A stretch of DNA of 46,135 nucleotides from an uncultured Flavobacterium sp. (GTDB lineage: Bacteria > Bacteroidota > Bacteroidia > Flavobacteriales > Flavobacteriaceae). Where the stretch lies: positions 1 to 46,135 of the forward strand of contig CANQRD010000007.1 in NCBI GenBank assembly GCA_947626185.1, written 5' to 3'. This document shows, in pieces, positions 11,587-21,463 of the stretch. Each line of letters opens with the position of its first letter. The stretch's first letter is position 1. Below the pieces are notes generated by a model that was not told where the DNA came from, did no database searches, and worked only from the letters and a program-made list of their open reading frames with translations. The translations under genes and the position numbers were made by a program.

Positions 11587-12405
11587 TTAATATTGTTCGT
11601 TTTCGTTTGGAAAATCAACTGATTTTACATCTTCTACGTATTGAGCAACGGCATTTTTCATTTCGTCATACACATTCATATAACGACGTAAAAATTTTGG
11701 ACTAAATTCGTGTGTCAGACCAATCATATCATGTGTTACCAATACCTGACCATCTACCCCATTTCCTGCACCAATACCAATTACAGGAATCGAAATACTT
11801 TCTGCCACTTTTTTTGCCAGTGCAGCTGGTATTTTTTCTAATACAACAGCAAAACATCCTATCTCTTCTAACATTTTAGCATCGGCAAGTAATTGTTCTG
11901 CTTCTTCTTCTTCTTTTGCTCTTACAGTATATGTTCCAAATTTATATATCGATTGTGGTGTAAGACCTAAATGCCCCATTACAGGCACACCTGCGTCCAA
12001 AATGCGTTTTATTCCTTCTCTAATTTCTTCTCCACCCTCCATTTTTACAGCATGCGCACCACTTTCTTTCATGATACGAATAGCTGAACGCAAGGCTTCT
12101 TTAGGGTCTGATTGATAAGAACCAAATGGTAAATCTACAACAATAAGTGCTCTGTCAGCTCCGCGTACTACAGATTGTGCATGGTAAATCATCTGATCTA
12201 AAGTAATTGGTAACGTAGTTTCATGACCCGCCATAACGTTACTTGCAGAATCTCCCACAAGCATTACATCAATACCACCTGCTTCTAATACTTTTGCCAT
12301 CGAATAATCGTAACAAGTAAGCATAGAGATTTTTTCTCCGTTAGCTTTCATATCAATTAGCGACTTGGTTGTCACTTTTTTATAATCTTTCTTAGCTACT
12401 GACAT
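11587..12405 (-). CDS. panB: 3-methyl-2-oxobutanoate hydroxymethyltransferase
   Basis: [72 protein letters not shown]. Confidence 0.96.
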   Translation of the reverse strand: MSVAKKDYKKVTTKSLIDMKANGEKISMLTCYDYSMAKVLEAGGIDVMLVGDSASNVMAGHETTLPITLDQMIYHAQSVVRGADRALIVVDLPFGSYQSDPKEALRSAIRIMKESGAHAVKMEGGEEIREGIKRILDAGVPVMGHLGLTPQSIYKFGTYTVRAKEEEEAEQLLADAKMLEEIGCFAVVLEKIPAALAKKVAESISIPVIGIGAGNGVDGQVLVTHDMIGLTHEFSPKFLRRYMNVYDEMKNAVAQYVEDVKSVDFPNENEQY

Positions 12406-12724
12406 TTGTTGTTTGTTTTATGATTTGATTGTAAAAGTAGAATAAAAAGAGTTGATATAAAAAGATTAGCAGTATAAATTCATTTTTATCTCAAAAACAA
12501 CAGTAAAAAGCATTCTTTTATTGAAACAATCATAGTATGAGAAACAATACATGAAATAACTTTTTATGTATGTAATTAACAAAAAAACAATAAATTACCT
12601 CCGAGGTATCGCATTAGTCAAAAAGATAGTAGTAAATAATTTGTATACAGTATCGTCTGTAGGTACAAAACACTAAATGTAATGAATTATAATAAAGAAG
12701 GAAGCACTAGCTTTCATTTTTGTT

Positions 12725-14527
12725 TTAATCAATAATATGCATTTTTTTCATGATAAATGTCGCATTTTTGTTCTGACAAACTCCATCTCTAATTTTATAA
12801 TCAAAATATAAATCATTGTTTTTTATTTCTACTTCAAAACATTTATTAATCAAAATTTCTGGATATTCATTTGTTGTATTACAAACTTCCAAATCATGTG
12901 TTGCAATTATTCCATACGTTTTTTCGCGTACTAATTTTTGAATTACTCCAATGGTTCCACTTTGTTTATCATCCGAATTTGTACCTCTCAAAATTTCATC
13001 CAACAACACAAAGCACGATTGTTTTTGTACTTGCTCAATAATTAGCTGTAAACGTTTTACCTCAGCATAAAAATACGATTCACTATCTTCTAACGAATCC
13101 GTTAATCTCATTGAAACAAATAATGGCAACGGAAAAAATGTTGCCTCGGTAGCACAAATTGGTGCGCCAATTCCTGCCAATACTAAGTTTACACCAATTG
13201 TACGCAAAAATGTACTTTTTCCTGACATATTGGATCCAGTAAGAATAACAAAGCGATGATTGGTAAAATTAATTGAATTTGTAACTCGTTTTTTCGCATT
13301 TAACAACGGATGCCCTAAATTTTCAAAAGACATTGATTGATTATCGCTAATATTAGGAAATGCATACGATGAATTGTTGTAAGTATAATTTGCCAACGAA
13401 TTGAACGCTTCTACCTCACCAACAACTTCCATGGTTGTTTGTACCAAATGGCCATGTTTTTTTTTCCAATTTAAAAATTTATTCAATGTATGAACATGAA
13501 ATTGAAATACACCATTAAATAAGATGGATACAAATAAATTAGCGACTGTTTCTAATTGTTCAAATAAACGCGAAAGTTTTTTTAACTCAATGCTTGCCTG
13601 AAAAGAATCACTTTTAATGCGCTTTTGAAATTCATGCATGCGCAACGATTGAAATGATTCTTGTTCAATGCGTTTTATTATTGCGCTATAACTTTCAATG
13701 GTTTCGTGTATTTTTTCTACTCCGCCTAATTCAGTTTGAATAACTCTAACTTTTGCCATCGACAAAATTAAATTGATTGAAAAGAAAGTAGATGCTAAAT
13801 ATCCCCATAAAATGGTAGATGAATCTACAAAATAAGCAATTGACGACAATACGAAAAGCAACGGAAAAACATAAGCAAAAAATAATGTTACTCTACTCAA
13901 TTGTGTTGTATTTGACAAACTCCAAGTTTTTAATCTATCGTAAACATCTTTATTAAGATTCGACAATCGGCTGTAAGCATAAATTTCTTGTCGCCACTCT
14001 AATTTACTCGTCAATTCTTTTATCAATTCTTGATTTAAAACAATATCATCAGCTTTTAAATGATGTTTTAACATCTCTGCTAAAACCTCTTCACCTTTAT
14101 AAGAAGCTGTTCTGTTGATGTATTGATAAATTGATTTCTTGCCAAAAATATCCAAATCAAATGTGTATGAATGATCGGTGGTTTGAAACATTAAACCATC
14201 ATTTACACTCCATTTATCATTTTCTAAAAAATCATGTTCTTCTTCATTAATATCCATCAGTGCTTTTGCATAACGTAAATGCCAAGACAATTTTGCATGA
14301 ATGCGCAAAAACACAACAAAAACAATTACTAAACTACCTGTAACATATAAATAATTATAATTTGCCTGAGAAACAGACAAATAAAAACAGTAAACAATGC
14401 TTAGAAAAACGAATAATCTAATTGCACCAATTGTTTTATACTTTTTACGAATACTATTATATCGATCTTGAAAAAGCATTTGCCTTTTTTGATATCCTTC
14501 CATAATTATTTTTTTGAAGAAAAACAA
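12725..14527 (-). CDS. MutS-family ATPase with predicted transmembrane segments (not canonical MutS1)
   Basis: Walker A LTGSNMSGKSTFLRTIGVNL, Walker B CFVLLDEILRGTNSDDKQSG, IATHDLEV; hydrophobic segments near the N-terminus and mid-protein; no mismatch-recognition domain seen. Confidence 0.88.
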   Translation of the reverse strand: MFFFKKIIMEGYQKRQMLFQDRYNSIRKKYKTIGAIRLFVFLSIVYCFYLSVSQANYNYLYVTGSLVIVFVVFLRIHAKLSWHLRYAKALMDINEEEHDFLENDKWSVNDGLMFQTTDHSYTFDLDIFGKKSIYQYINRTASYKGEEVLAEMLKHHLKADDIVLNQELIKELTSKLEWRQEIYAYSRLSNLNKDVYDRLKTWSLSNTTQLSRVTLFFAYVFPLLFVLSSIAYFVDSSTILWGYLASTFFSINLILSMAKVRVIQTELGGVEKIHETIESYSAIIKRIEQESFQSLRMHEFQKRIKSDSFQASIELKKLSRLFEQLETVANLFVSILFNGVFQFHVHTLNKFLNWKKKHGHLVQTTMEVVGEVEAFNSLANYTYNNSSYAFPNISDNQSMSFENLGHPLLNAKKRVTNSINFTNHRFVILTGSNMSGKSTFLRTIGVNLVLAGIGAPICATEATFFPLPLFVSMRLTDSLEDSESYFYAEVKRLQLIIEQVQKQSCFVLLDEILRGTNSDDKQSGTIGVIQKLVREKTYGIIATHDLEVCNTTNEYPEILINKCFEVEIKNNDLYFDYKIRDGVCQNKNATFIMKKMHIID

Positions 14528-14532
14528 ATATA
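14525..14532 (-). promoter_or_regulatory. -7-like box (TATATTTG, minus strand) at the start of the MutS-family gene
   Basis: CAAATATA on + strand; suggests the real start codon lies downstream of 14527, for example at the internal Met in MEGYQKRQ. Confidence 0.4.
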
Positions 14533-14690
14533 CTCATTTAAAGAAACTAGTTACAATGTATATTCATTTCTATTATCTATTGGGTGTAATTATTTGTAGT
14601 AAAATAGATTAATCAAATATTATTCAACATCACGGTTTTTAGAATTTGAAAGTTATTTCATCGGATAATATTCCGTTGAAGATTTGTACT

Positions 14691-14857
14691 TCAACAGAAC
14701 TCCATCATGTTCATTTTTTTGAAAAACGAAAAACAACAAATTCTTTATACTTACAGATCGTCAAGGTTTACCATTAGCTATGTCAAAACCGCTAGCAGGA
14801 AATTACAATGATTTATTTAATATAGAAGTCTATTACAAAACTAGAAAGTCAAGATAA
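14691..14857 (+). pseudogene. Degraded IS5-like transposase fragment
   Basis: TELHHVHFFEKRKTTNSLYL, then in the next frame LTDRQGLPLAMSKPLAGNYNDLFNIE followed by a stop. A one-base deletion near 14750 would join the two frames. Confidence 0.65.
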
Positions 14858-14917
14858 CTTCAATATTTTGCAGGTATAATTACAATTTTTCAATGTAAAA
14901 AAATTCAAAGATTTTAA

Positions 14918-14925
14918 TACATTTG
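14918..14925 (+). promoter_or_regulatory. -7 box (TACATTTG) upstream of ybaB
   Basis: TAnnTTTG match 28 nt before the ATG. Confidence 0.5.
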
Positions 14926-14953
14926 CGCTACATAAACATTTAAAATATTAGAC

Positions 14954-15277
14954 ATGTTCGGTGACTTAATGGGAATGATGGGCAAGCTACAAGAGACCCA
15001 AGCCAAAATTGAAGAAACTAAAAAAAGATTGGATACAATTCTTATAGATGAAAAAAGTAATGACGGTTTATTAGAAGTAACCCTTACTGCTAATAGAACT
15101 ATTCGTTCATTATCTATCTCAGAAGAATTAATGGAAGATAAAGATCAATTGGAAGATTATTTAGTAATGGTTTTAAATAGAGCTATAGAAAAAGCGACTA
15201 CTATCCACGAAGCAGAACTGGCTGCAGCTGCAAAAGACGGAATGCCTAATATTCCTGGACTTGACCTATTTAAATAA
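14954..15277 (+). CDS. YbaB/EbfC family nucleoid-associated protein
   Basis: [28 protein letters not shown]... YbaB-like architecture, 107 aa. Confidence 0.88.
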   Translation: MFGDLMGMMGKLQETQAKIEETKKRLDTILIDEKSNDGLLEVTLTANRTIRSLSISEELMEDKDQLEDYLVMVLNRAIEKATTIHEAELAAAAKDGMPNIPGLDLFK

Positions 15278-15281
15278 AAGT

Positions 15282-16013
15282 ATGATAAGAAATTTTATTG
15301 CTGGTTTATTAACCATTAGTACAATATTCTTTATTTCGTGCAACAAAGAAATAAAAGAAAACACCAACCTTACAATTACAGGAAAAGTTGATGGACTAAA
15401 ACAAGGAAAAGTTTATTTATACCAAGTACAGGATACTTCTTTTGTAATAATAGATTCAGTTGTTGTACAAGGAAAAGAGGCTAATTTTGTTTTCAATCAT
15501 TATATTGATTCTCCAGAAATGCTGTTCTTAACTTTAGACAGAGGACACAGCCAATCTGTAGATAATCAAATATCTTTCTTTGCAGAGCCTGGGCAAATGA
15601 CAGTGGAAACAACATTGAAAAACTTCTATAAAGACGCTAAAATTACTGGTTCAAAAAATGACGAATTATACAAAAATTATTTAAAGTCTAGATCAATAAT
15701 TACTGATAGACAAAATGAATTACTTGTCGCGATTTTTGAAGCACAAAAAGCTAATAATTCTTCTAAAATTGATAGTTTAGATATAGTAAGCAAACGTCTT
15801 AACGCTCGCTTATATTTAAATGCATTAAACTTTGCAATGATTAATAAAGATGCTGATATAGCACCTTATATTGCTCTTACCGAATTATATGATAGAAACA
15901 TTAAATATTTAGATACTATCTATAATTCTCTTTCTCCTGAAATAATGAAACACAAATATGCTAAAAGTTTAGGTGAATTTATTCAACAAAGAAAACAAGA
16001 AGAAAATAACTAA
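15282..16013 (+). CDS. DUF4369-type lipoprotein
   Basis: Signal/lipobox FFISCNKE; LTITGKVDGLKQGKVYLYQVQDTSFVIIDSVVVQG resembles the DUF4369 N-terminus. Start set to ATG 15282. Confidence 0.75.
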   Translation: MIRNFIAGLLTISTIFFISCNKEIKENTNLTITGKVDGLKQGKVYLYQVQDTSFVIIDSVVVQGKEANFVFNHYIDSPEMLFLTLDRGHSQSVDNQISFFAEPGQMTVETTLKNFYKDAKITGSKNDELYKNYLKSRSIITDRQNELLVAIFEAQKANNSSKIDSLDIVSKRLNARLYLNALNFAMINKDADIAPYIALTELYDRNIKYLDTIYNSLSPEIMKHKYAKSLGEFIQQRKQEENN

Positions 16014-16050
16014 AATAGAAAAACCCTTTGAACAAGGGTTTTTCTATTTA
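16013..16050. terminator. Bidirectional terminator
   Basis: AAATAGAAAAACCCTT-TGAAC-AAGGGTTTTTCTATTT between convergent genes. Confidence 0.88.
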
Positions 16051-16623
16051 TAAGGTAAAATTATTATCTATTTGATTAATTATTATTTCTGAAAGCAACT
16101 TTTTTGCTCTCATTATTTTAACCTTTACATTATTCAAAGGTTCGTTTAAGAGAACGGCTATTTCGTTATAAGATAATTCCTGAAAAAAACGCAACTCAAT
16201 CACTTCTTGATAATGAGGTTTTAGCAACTTAATATAGTTTTTAAAAATTATTAAGTTTTGTTCTCTTATCAGTTCTTCTTCAATCGTTTTACTATCATCA
16301 ACAATATTGTTTATCCGTTCTTGCTCTTCATTAATATCAAAAAAGAAAATATATTTCTTTTTCCTCAACAGATCAATATGTGTGTTTTTTGCAATAGTTA
16401 ATAACCAAGTATTAAATCCATATTCATCATTATACGATTGAATATTGCTAAAAGCTTTTGAAAAAGTTTCAATAGTAATATCTTCTGCATCAGCTTCATT
16501 CATGGTTCGTTTAAACGTAAAGTTGTAAACTTCTGACCAATATTCATTCAAAAGTGATGTAAAAGCAGGCTGATCTCCTTTTTTTGCTAATTCAATACGA
16601 TTACTCAAGGTGTTACTTTTCAA
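16048..16623 (-). CDS. RNA polymerase sigma factor, sigma-70 family (ECF-like)
   Basis: Region 2 DAEDITIETFSKAFSNIQSYNDEYGFNTWLLTIAKN and region 4 HYQEVIELRFFQELSYNEIAVLLNEPLNNVKVKIMRAKKLL. Confidence 0.93.
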   Translation of the reverse strand: MKSNTLSNRIELAKKGDQPAFTSLLNEYWSEVYNFTFKRTMNEADAEDITIETFSKAFSNIQSYNDEYGFNTWLLTIAKNTHIDLLRKKKYIFFFDINEEQERINNIVDDSKTIEEELIREQNLIIFKNYIKLLKPHYQEVIELRFFQELSYNEIAVLLNEPLNNVKVKIMRAKKLLSEIIINQIDNNFTL

Positions 16624-17726
16624 CTTTTTCTAAATGATATAAATTGCTTAATCGAAATATAATTGCTGGCTATTATCTGAATAAATTCAATTATTGGATA
16701 AGCAAAAAGCAGGTCTTTTTCGTTAAATTTCTTAAATAGTTTATTGTAATAAATAAACGTTATAAGATATCTGACTACCAAAAGAACAACTACTACTTCC
16801 CAATTATACAAATTAACTAATAAAACGGTACAAACCAAATAAAAAAGCAAGGTACTAAAATTATATATTCTCAATTTTAATTGCGTAAAAAAGCCTAATC
16901 TTTTAATCAATAAATTAATTTCATTTTGCTTGTTAAAATTAGTTTTCCAACTATATTTTTCATCTAAAATAGTAGTACTATCTGCAGTATAAATTGTTAC
17001 TGTGTTTGATGATGTACTTATTTGTCGAATAAACTCTTGCTCTTCTCCTCTGTCAATTTTCATTTGTTTGATAAAACCATTTGCTTTAAAAAACAGTTCT
17101 TTTGTATAACCTTGATTATAATTATTTCCGTGAATTGGTTTGTGAAATTCAGTCCAAGAAAAATTATTCAAACTTTCTAGAAAAAATAAGTAACGTGCAT
17201 ATTTATTACTTAATTTTCCTTTTATCTTTTGAATAGTTGTATGACCAATTACTATATTTTTCTTAAAAGTAAATTGTCCAAACATCGAAGCTAACCACAT
17301 TTTACTATTAGGACTAGCATTGGGTTCTAAAAACAATAAATAATCAAAACGCGCTACTTTTATTCCTAAGGTTAATGCATATTTTTTGTTCCCCCAAAAA
17401 GCTTCATTATTCTCTACATTTACTAATCGAATAAAAGGATATGCAGCAGCATAAGCTTCTAAAATAGATAAGCTATTATCTTCAGAAGCATTATTTACTA
17501 AAACAATTTCAAATGCAGTATAATTTTGTTCTATTAAAGTGGTTAAAAAAGAAGCTAATTCTTCTTCATTGTCTTTTACATAAACAATTACAGAAACTGG
17601 AATCGAACTATTTTTCTGCTTTGTTTTTGACAATTTTTTAAATGCTATACTACTATACAACAACAGAAAGTACAAGAAATGAAAAGAGACAATTCCAATG
17701 AACAGATAAAACAAAATAAGTAACAT
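16620..17726 (-). CDS. Family 2 glycosyltransferase, membrane-associated
   Basis: PVSVIVYVKDNEEELASFLTTLIEQNYTAFEIVLVNNASEDNSLSILE; C-terminal TMs; 4-nt overlap with the sigma gene. Confidence 0.88.
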   Translation of the reverse strand: MLLILFYLFIGIVSFHFLYFLLLYSSIAFKKLSKTKQKNSSIPVSVIVYVKDNEEELASFLTTLIEQNYTAFEIVLVNNASEDNSLSILEAYAAAYPFIRLVNVENNEAFWGNKKYALTLGIKVARFDYLLFLEPNASPNSKMWLASMFGQFTFKKNIVIGHTTIQKIKGKLSNKYARYLFFLESLNNFSWTEFHKPIHGNNYNQGYTKELFFKANGFIKQMKIDRGEEQEFIRQISTSSNTVTIYTADSTTILDEKYSWKTNFNKQNEINLLIKRLGFFTQLKLRIYNFSTLLFYLVCTVLLVNLYNWEVVVVLLVVRYLITFIYYNKLFKKFNEKDLLFAYPIIEFIQIIASNYISIKQFISFRKS

Positions 17727-17755
17727 AGTAAATGGGTATATTTTTTACAGGAGGT

Positions 17756-17763
17756 CAAAGGTA
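17756..17763 (-). promoter_or_regulatory. -7 box (TACCTTTG, minus strand) upstream of the GT2-sigma operon
   Basis: CAAAGGTA on + strand. Confidence 0.5.
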
Positions 17764-17791
17764 TTAATAATTCAATTTTCTACAATGCATC

Positions 17792-18802
17792 TTAAAATAT
17801 ATTCACCTCAGCTTCTAAATGAATATTAAAAATAGCAAGTACCTCTTTTTGAATACTTTCTGATAGTTTTTTTATTTCAATTCCTTTTGCGTTACCATAA
17901 TTTACAAGTACAAGTGCCTGTTTTTCGTGCACGCCCGCATCGCCTACTCGATATCCTTTAAATCCAGCCGTTTCAATAAGCCATCCTGCAGGAATTTTAA
18001 CTTCCTCTTCATCGATGATGTAATGAGGAACATTAGGGTATGATTGCTGTATTTTTTTTAAAATAGTTGTTGAAACAATTGGGTTTTTAAAAAAACTTCC
18101 ACTATTTCCTATCTTAGCCGGATCTGGTAATTTACTATTTCTAATCGAAATTACAGCATTACTTACATCTTTAATTGTTGGATTTGTGATATTTTGTTTT
18201 TCTAATTCATTTAAAATTACTCCATAATCAGTATGTAATACATGATATTGTTTACTCAATTTAAAAACTACTGATAAAATGATATATTCATTTTTCAACT
18301 CTTTTTTAAATATACTTTCTCTATAACCAAATTGACAATCTTGGTTTGAAAATTTTTTTATTTCCAACGTTTCAATATTCAACGCTTTACAACTTACCAT
18401 TGTATCTTTTATTTCTACGCCATAAGCACCAATATTTTGTACTGGTGTTGTACCTACATGCCCAGGTATTAAAGATAGGTTTTCTAATCCACCATAATTA
18501 TGCTCAATCGTCCACATCACAAAATTGTGCCATACTTCACTGGCAGCAGCTTCTACCCAAATATGATCTTCTGTTTGTTTTATTACATTTATTCCTTTTA
18601 AGTTTAATTGCAAAACAGGAATTTCTATATCATTTGTAAGCAACATATTACTTCCACCACTCAACACAAAAAAATCTTTAACTGTATAATTTTGTATTGC
18701 TTTCTTCAATTCATCAATGGTATTAATGGCTATAAACTGTTTAGCTATAACGTCTAAACCGAATGTATTGTACTTCTTAAGTGATATATTTTGTTGAATC
18801 AT
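17792..18802 (-). CDS. murB: UDP-N-acetylmuramate dehydrogenase
   Basis: LSGGSNMLL, LSLIPGHVGTTPVQNIGAYGVEIKD, GNSGSFFKNP. Confidence 0.96.
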   Translation of the reverse strand: MIQQNISLKKYNTFGLDVIAKQFIAINTIDELKKAIQNYTVKDFFVLSGGSNMLLTNDIEIPVLQLNLKGINVIKQTEDHIWVEAAASEVWHNFVMWTIEHNYGGLENLSLIPGHVGTTPVQNIGAYGVEIKDTMVSCKALNIETLEIKKFSNQDCQFGYRESIFKKELKNEYIILSVVFKLSKQYHVLHTDYGVILNELEKQNITNPTIKDVSNAVISIRNSKLPDPAKIGNSGSFFKNPIVSTTILKKIQQSYPNVPHYIIDEEEVKIPAGWLIETAGFKGYRVGDAGVHEKQALVLVNYGNAKGIEIKKLSESIQKEVLAIFNIHLEAEVNIF

Positions 18803-18822
18803 TTTAAGTAATTATGTAGTAA

Positions 18823-19905
18823 CTAGTCTATTTTAAAAATCTTGAAATCTTGATGAATAGAATTCAATAAAGCTTCCGTTCTATCCAAATGTGTATCGGT
18901 AATAAACATTTGACCAAATGTATCAATATTTACCAATTCTAAAATTTGCCGTACTCGATTTTCATCCAATTTATCAAAAATATCATCAAACAATAAAATT
19001 GGCGCTATCTCGTGTTTCTTTTTCAAAAATTCAAATTGTGCCAACTTCAATGCAATTAAATACGATTTTTGCTGTCCTTGCGAACCAAATTTCTTTATCG
19101 GATTATCCTTTAACAAAAACACTAAATCATCTTTGTGTATTCCTACTGAAGTATATTGCAATGCTCTGTCTTTATTAACATTCAAAGCCAGAAGCTCTTC
19201 AATTGATGTTGAAGCCAACTGTGATTCATACACAAGTTGTACCTGATCTTTATTTCCGGTAATTAATTGATGATACTGATTAAAAACAGGAATAAACTCC
19301 TCTAAAAAATTTTGTCGAATGGTATAAATTGGTGTAGAAACCTGACAAATTTGCTCATCGTAAATTGATAAAGTATCCTTATCAAAATAGTTGTGTAAAG
19401 CAAAGTTTTTTAGCAGTGCATTTCTCTGTTGAATTAATTTTTGATGCTGAATAAGCAGTTGCAAATAATTAGGATTAAGCTGAGAGATAACACTATCTAA
19501 AAACTTTCTTCTTGTTTCGCTTCCTTCAATAATCAAATCACTATCAGAAGGCGAAATAATAACCAAAGGAATAAATCCGAAATGATCGGAAATTCGCTCG
19601 TAGTTTTTATTATTTCTCTTCAACACCTTCTTTTGTCCTTTTTTAAGGCTACACAATATATGTTCGCTTTGATTGTCTTTTACAAATTTCCCATCTACAA
19701 CAAAAAAATCAGCTCCATGACGAACATTTTGCCCTGCAATCGGATTAAAATAGCTCCTTCCATGAGCAATATAATAAATAGCATCTAGTATATTTGTTTT
19801 ACCAACGCCATTTAGTCCTATAAAGCAATTAATTTTTGAGTTAAATTCGAACGATTTATCTTCTATGTTTTTGAAATTAAGAAGATCTAATTTTTTTAAA
19901 TACAC
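18823..19905 (-). CDS. recF: DNA replication/repair protein RecF
   Basis: [87 protein letters not shown]. Confidence 0.96.
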   Translation of the reverse strand: MYLKKLDLLNFKNIEDKSFEFNSKINCFIGLNGVGKTNILDAIYYIAHGRSYFNPIAGQNVRHGADFFVVDGKFVKDNQSEHILCSLKKGQKKVLKRNNKNYERISDHFGFIPLVIISPSDSDLIIEGSETRRKFLDSVISQLNPNYLQLLIQHQKLIQQRNALLKNFALHNYFDKDTLSIYDEQICQVSTPIYTIRQNFLEEFIPVFNQYHQLITGNKDQVQLVYESQLASTSIEELLALNVNKDRALQYTSVGIHKDDLVFLLKDNPIKKFGSQGQQKSYLIALKLAQFEFLKKKHEIAPILLFDDIFDKLDENRVRQILELVNIDTFGQMFITDTHLDRTEALLNSIHQDFKIFKID

Positions 19906-20010
19906 GTTATTATAGACGTTTTTAACGATTAATGGATGTTATTCGTTTATCAGCCCGCAAATTATCAAAAATATTAATAGCAAGCACTTTTATATTACAA
20001 TAAAAATCAT

Positions 20011-20018
20011 ATTTTTGC
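20011..20018 (+). promoter_or_regulatory. -7 box (TATTTTTG) upstream of the TPR gene
   Basis: TAnnTTTG match 22 nt before the ATG. Confidence 0.5.
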
Positions 20019-20039
20019 CTTTCATTAAACTATTTATAC

Positions 20040-20828
20040 ATGGCAACTTATAATAAAAGAGGTTATAAAGCTCCAAAACCGCAAGACGAAACGGTAGACA
20101 ACGAATTTGATCAATATAGCACAGTGGATGCATCAAACAGTTCAACAGCTGAAGTGTTTAATTCACTTGATATGGGGGCAAATAAAATGGAAAGTTGGGT
20201 GGCAAAAAACCGTAAAGTAATTTTTGGTATTGTTGGTGCTGCTGCTTTATTAGCTATTGGTTATGTTGGTTATGATAAATTTGTGCTTGAACCTAAAAAC
20301 GGAGAAGCTGCTAATGAAATGTTTCAAGCTCAGTCATACTATGACCAGGCTTTTACTACTGATACAAATCAAGAAGAGTTATTTAACTTAGCACTAAACG
20401 GTGGTGAAGGTAAATTAGGTTTCTTAGGAATTATAGAAAACTATAAAGGCACTGCTACCGCTAACTTAGCGCATTATTATGCAGGAACAACTTATCTAAA
20501 CCAAGGAAAATTTAAAGAAGCTATTCAACAACTTGAACAATATAAATTGAGTGATGATGTTGTAGTAGGTGCTTTAGCTTTAGGTGGAATTGGAGATGCT
20601 TTTTCTGAACTTGGACAACAAAAAGACGCTTTAGACTACTATAAAAAAGCAGCTGATTATAATAAAAACGAATTTACAACACCAAGATATTTATACAAAG
20701 CAGGCATTGCTGCATTAGAATTAGGTAATAAAGAAGAAGCAGCAAAATTATTCATCGAAATAAAGAATAATTATCAAGGTGCGATGGAAGCTACTTTAGT
20801 AGAATCATTAATTGGATTGGCTCAATAA
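20040..20828 (+). CDS. Tetratricopeptide-repeat protein with one TM
   Basis: TM KVIFGIVGAAALLAIGYVGYDKF followed by TPR-like repeats. Confidence 0.85.
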   Translation: MATYNKRGYKAPKPQDETVDNEFDQYSTVDASNSSTAEVFNSLDMGANKMESWVAKNRKVIFGIVGAAALLAIGYVGYDKFVLEPKNGEAANEMFQAQSYYDQAFTTDTNQEELFNLALNGGEGKLGFLGIIENYKGTATANLAHYYAGTTYLNQGKFKEAIQQLEQYKLSDDVVVGALALGGIGDAFSELGQQKDALDYYKKAADYNKNEFTTPRYLYKAGIAALELGNKEEAAKLFIEIKNNYQGAMEATLVESLIGLAQ

Positions 20829-20830
20829 AT

Positions 20831-21319
20831 ATGGCTACAGCAAATAAAAACTTATCGGAGTACGATAAAACGCAATTGCCTTCTGCGAAAAACTTTAAAG
20901 TAGGGATAGTTGTGTCTAATTGGAATGACACCGTTACAGAAGGTTTATTTGAAGGCGCAAAAAAAACATTGTTAGATTGCGGATTAAGTAAAGAAAATCT
21001 TATCCGTTGGGATGTTCCTGGTAGTTTTGAACTAATTTTTGGTGCAAAACGTATTATTGAGCGTTTTGAAGATCTGGATGCAGTAATCGCTATTGGTTGT
21101 GTAATAAAAGGAGAAACAATGCACTTTGAATTTGTTTGTGAAGGCGTTACTCATGGTATCAAAGATTTAAATTTGATTTCTGACATCCCTGTTATTTTCT
21201 GTGTACTTACAGACAATAATATCGAACAATCGCTAGCACGTAGTGGTGGCGATATGGGCAATAAGGGTGTAGAAGCCGCGGTCACGGCATTGAAAATGAT
21301 AGCATTGAATAATTTGTAA
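20831..21319 (+). CDS. ribH: 6,7-dimethyl-8-ribityllumazine synthase
   Basis: VVSNWNDTVTEGLFEGA, VPGSFELIFGAK, AIGCVIKGETMHFEFVCEGVTHGI. Confidence 0.96.
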   Translation: MATANKNLSEYDKTQLPSAKNFKVGIVVSNWNDTVTEGLFEGAKKTLLDCGLSKENLIRWDVPGSFELIFGAKRIIERFEDLDAVIAIGCVIKGETMHFEFVCEGVTHGIKDLNLISDIPVIFCVLTDNNIEQSLARSGGDMGNKGVEAAVTALKMIALNNL

Positions 21320-21321
21320 TA

Positions 21322-21358
21322 TAAAAAAGAAGCCTGTTTTAAAAAGCAGGCTTTTTTT
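21322..21358 (+). terminator. Intrinsic terminator downstream of ribH
   Basis: AAGCCTG-TTTTAAAAAG-CAGGCTT followed by T tract. Confidence 0.88.
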
Positions 21359-21406
21359 ATACCACTTTTAGCCATAGTTAAGTTCTCATTTTGACTATTA
21401 ATTGAC

Positions 21407-21414
21407 TAAATTTG
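21407..21414 (+). promoter_or_regulatory. -7 box (TAAATTTG) upstream of mutL
   Basis: TAnnTTTG match about 50 nt before the ATG. Confidence 0.45.
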
Positions 21415-21463
21415 CATAAACTCCAAAGCGATATTTTAATTTTAAAAAACTTTATTTTTATAA

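Noticed and set aside
12406-12724. Decayed gene or RNA in the gap between panB and the MutS-like gene
   Set aside because: No readable protein motif, promoter-terminator pair or convincing structure found by eye.
14670-14700. Small inverted repeat GTTGAAG-ATTTGTA-CTTCAAC near the IS remnant as an IS terminal repeat
   Set aside because: Only 7 bp, internal to the remnant, and no matching copy seen at the other side; could be chance.
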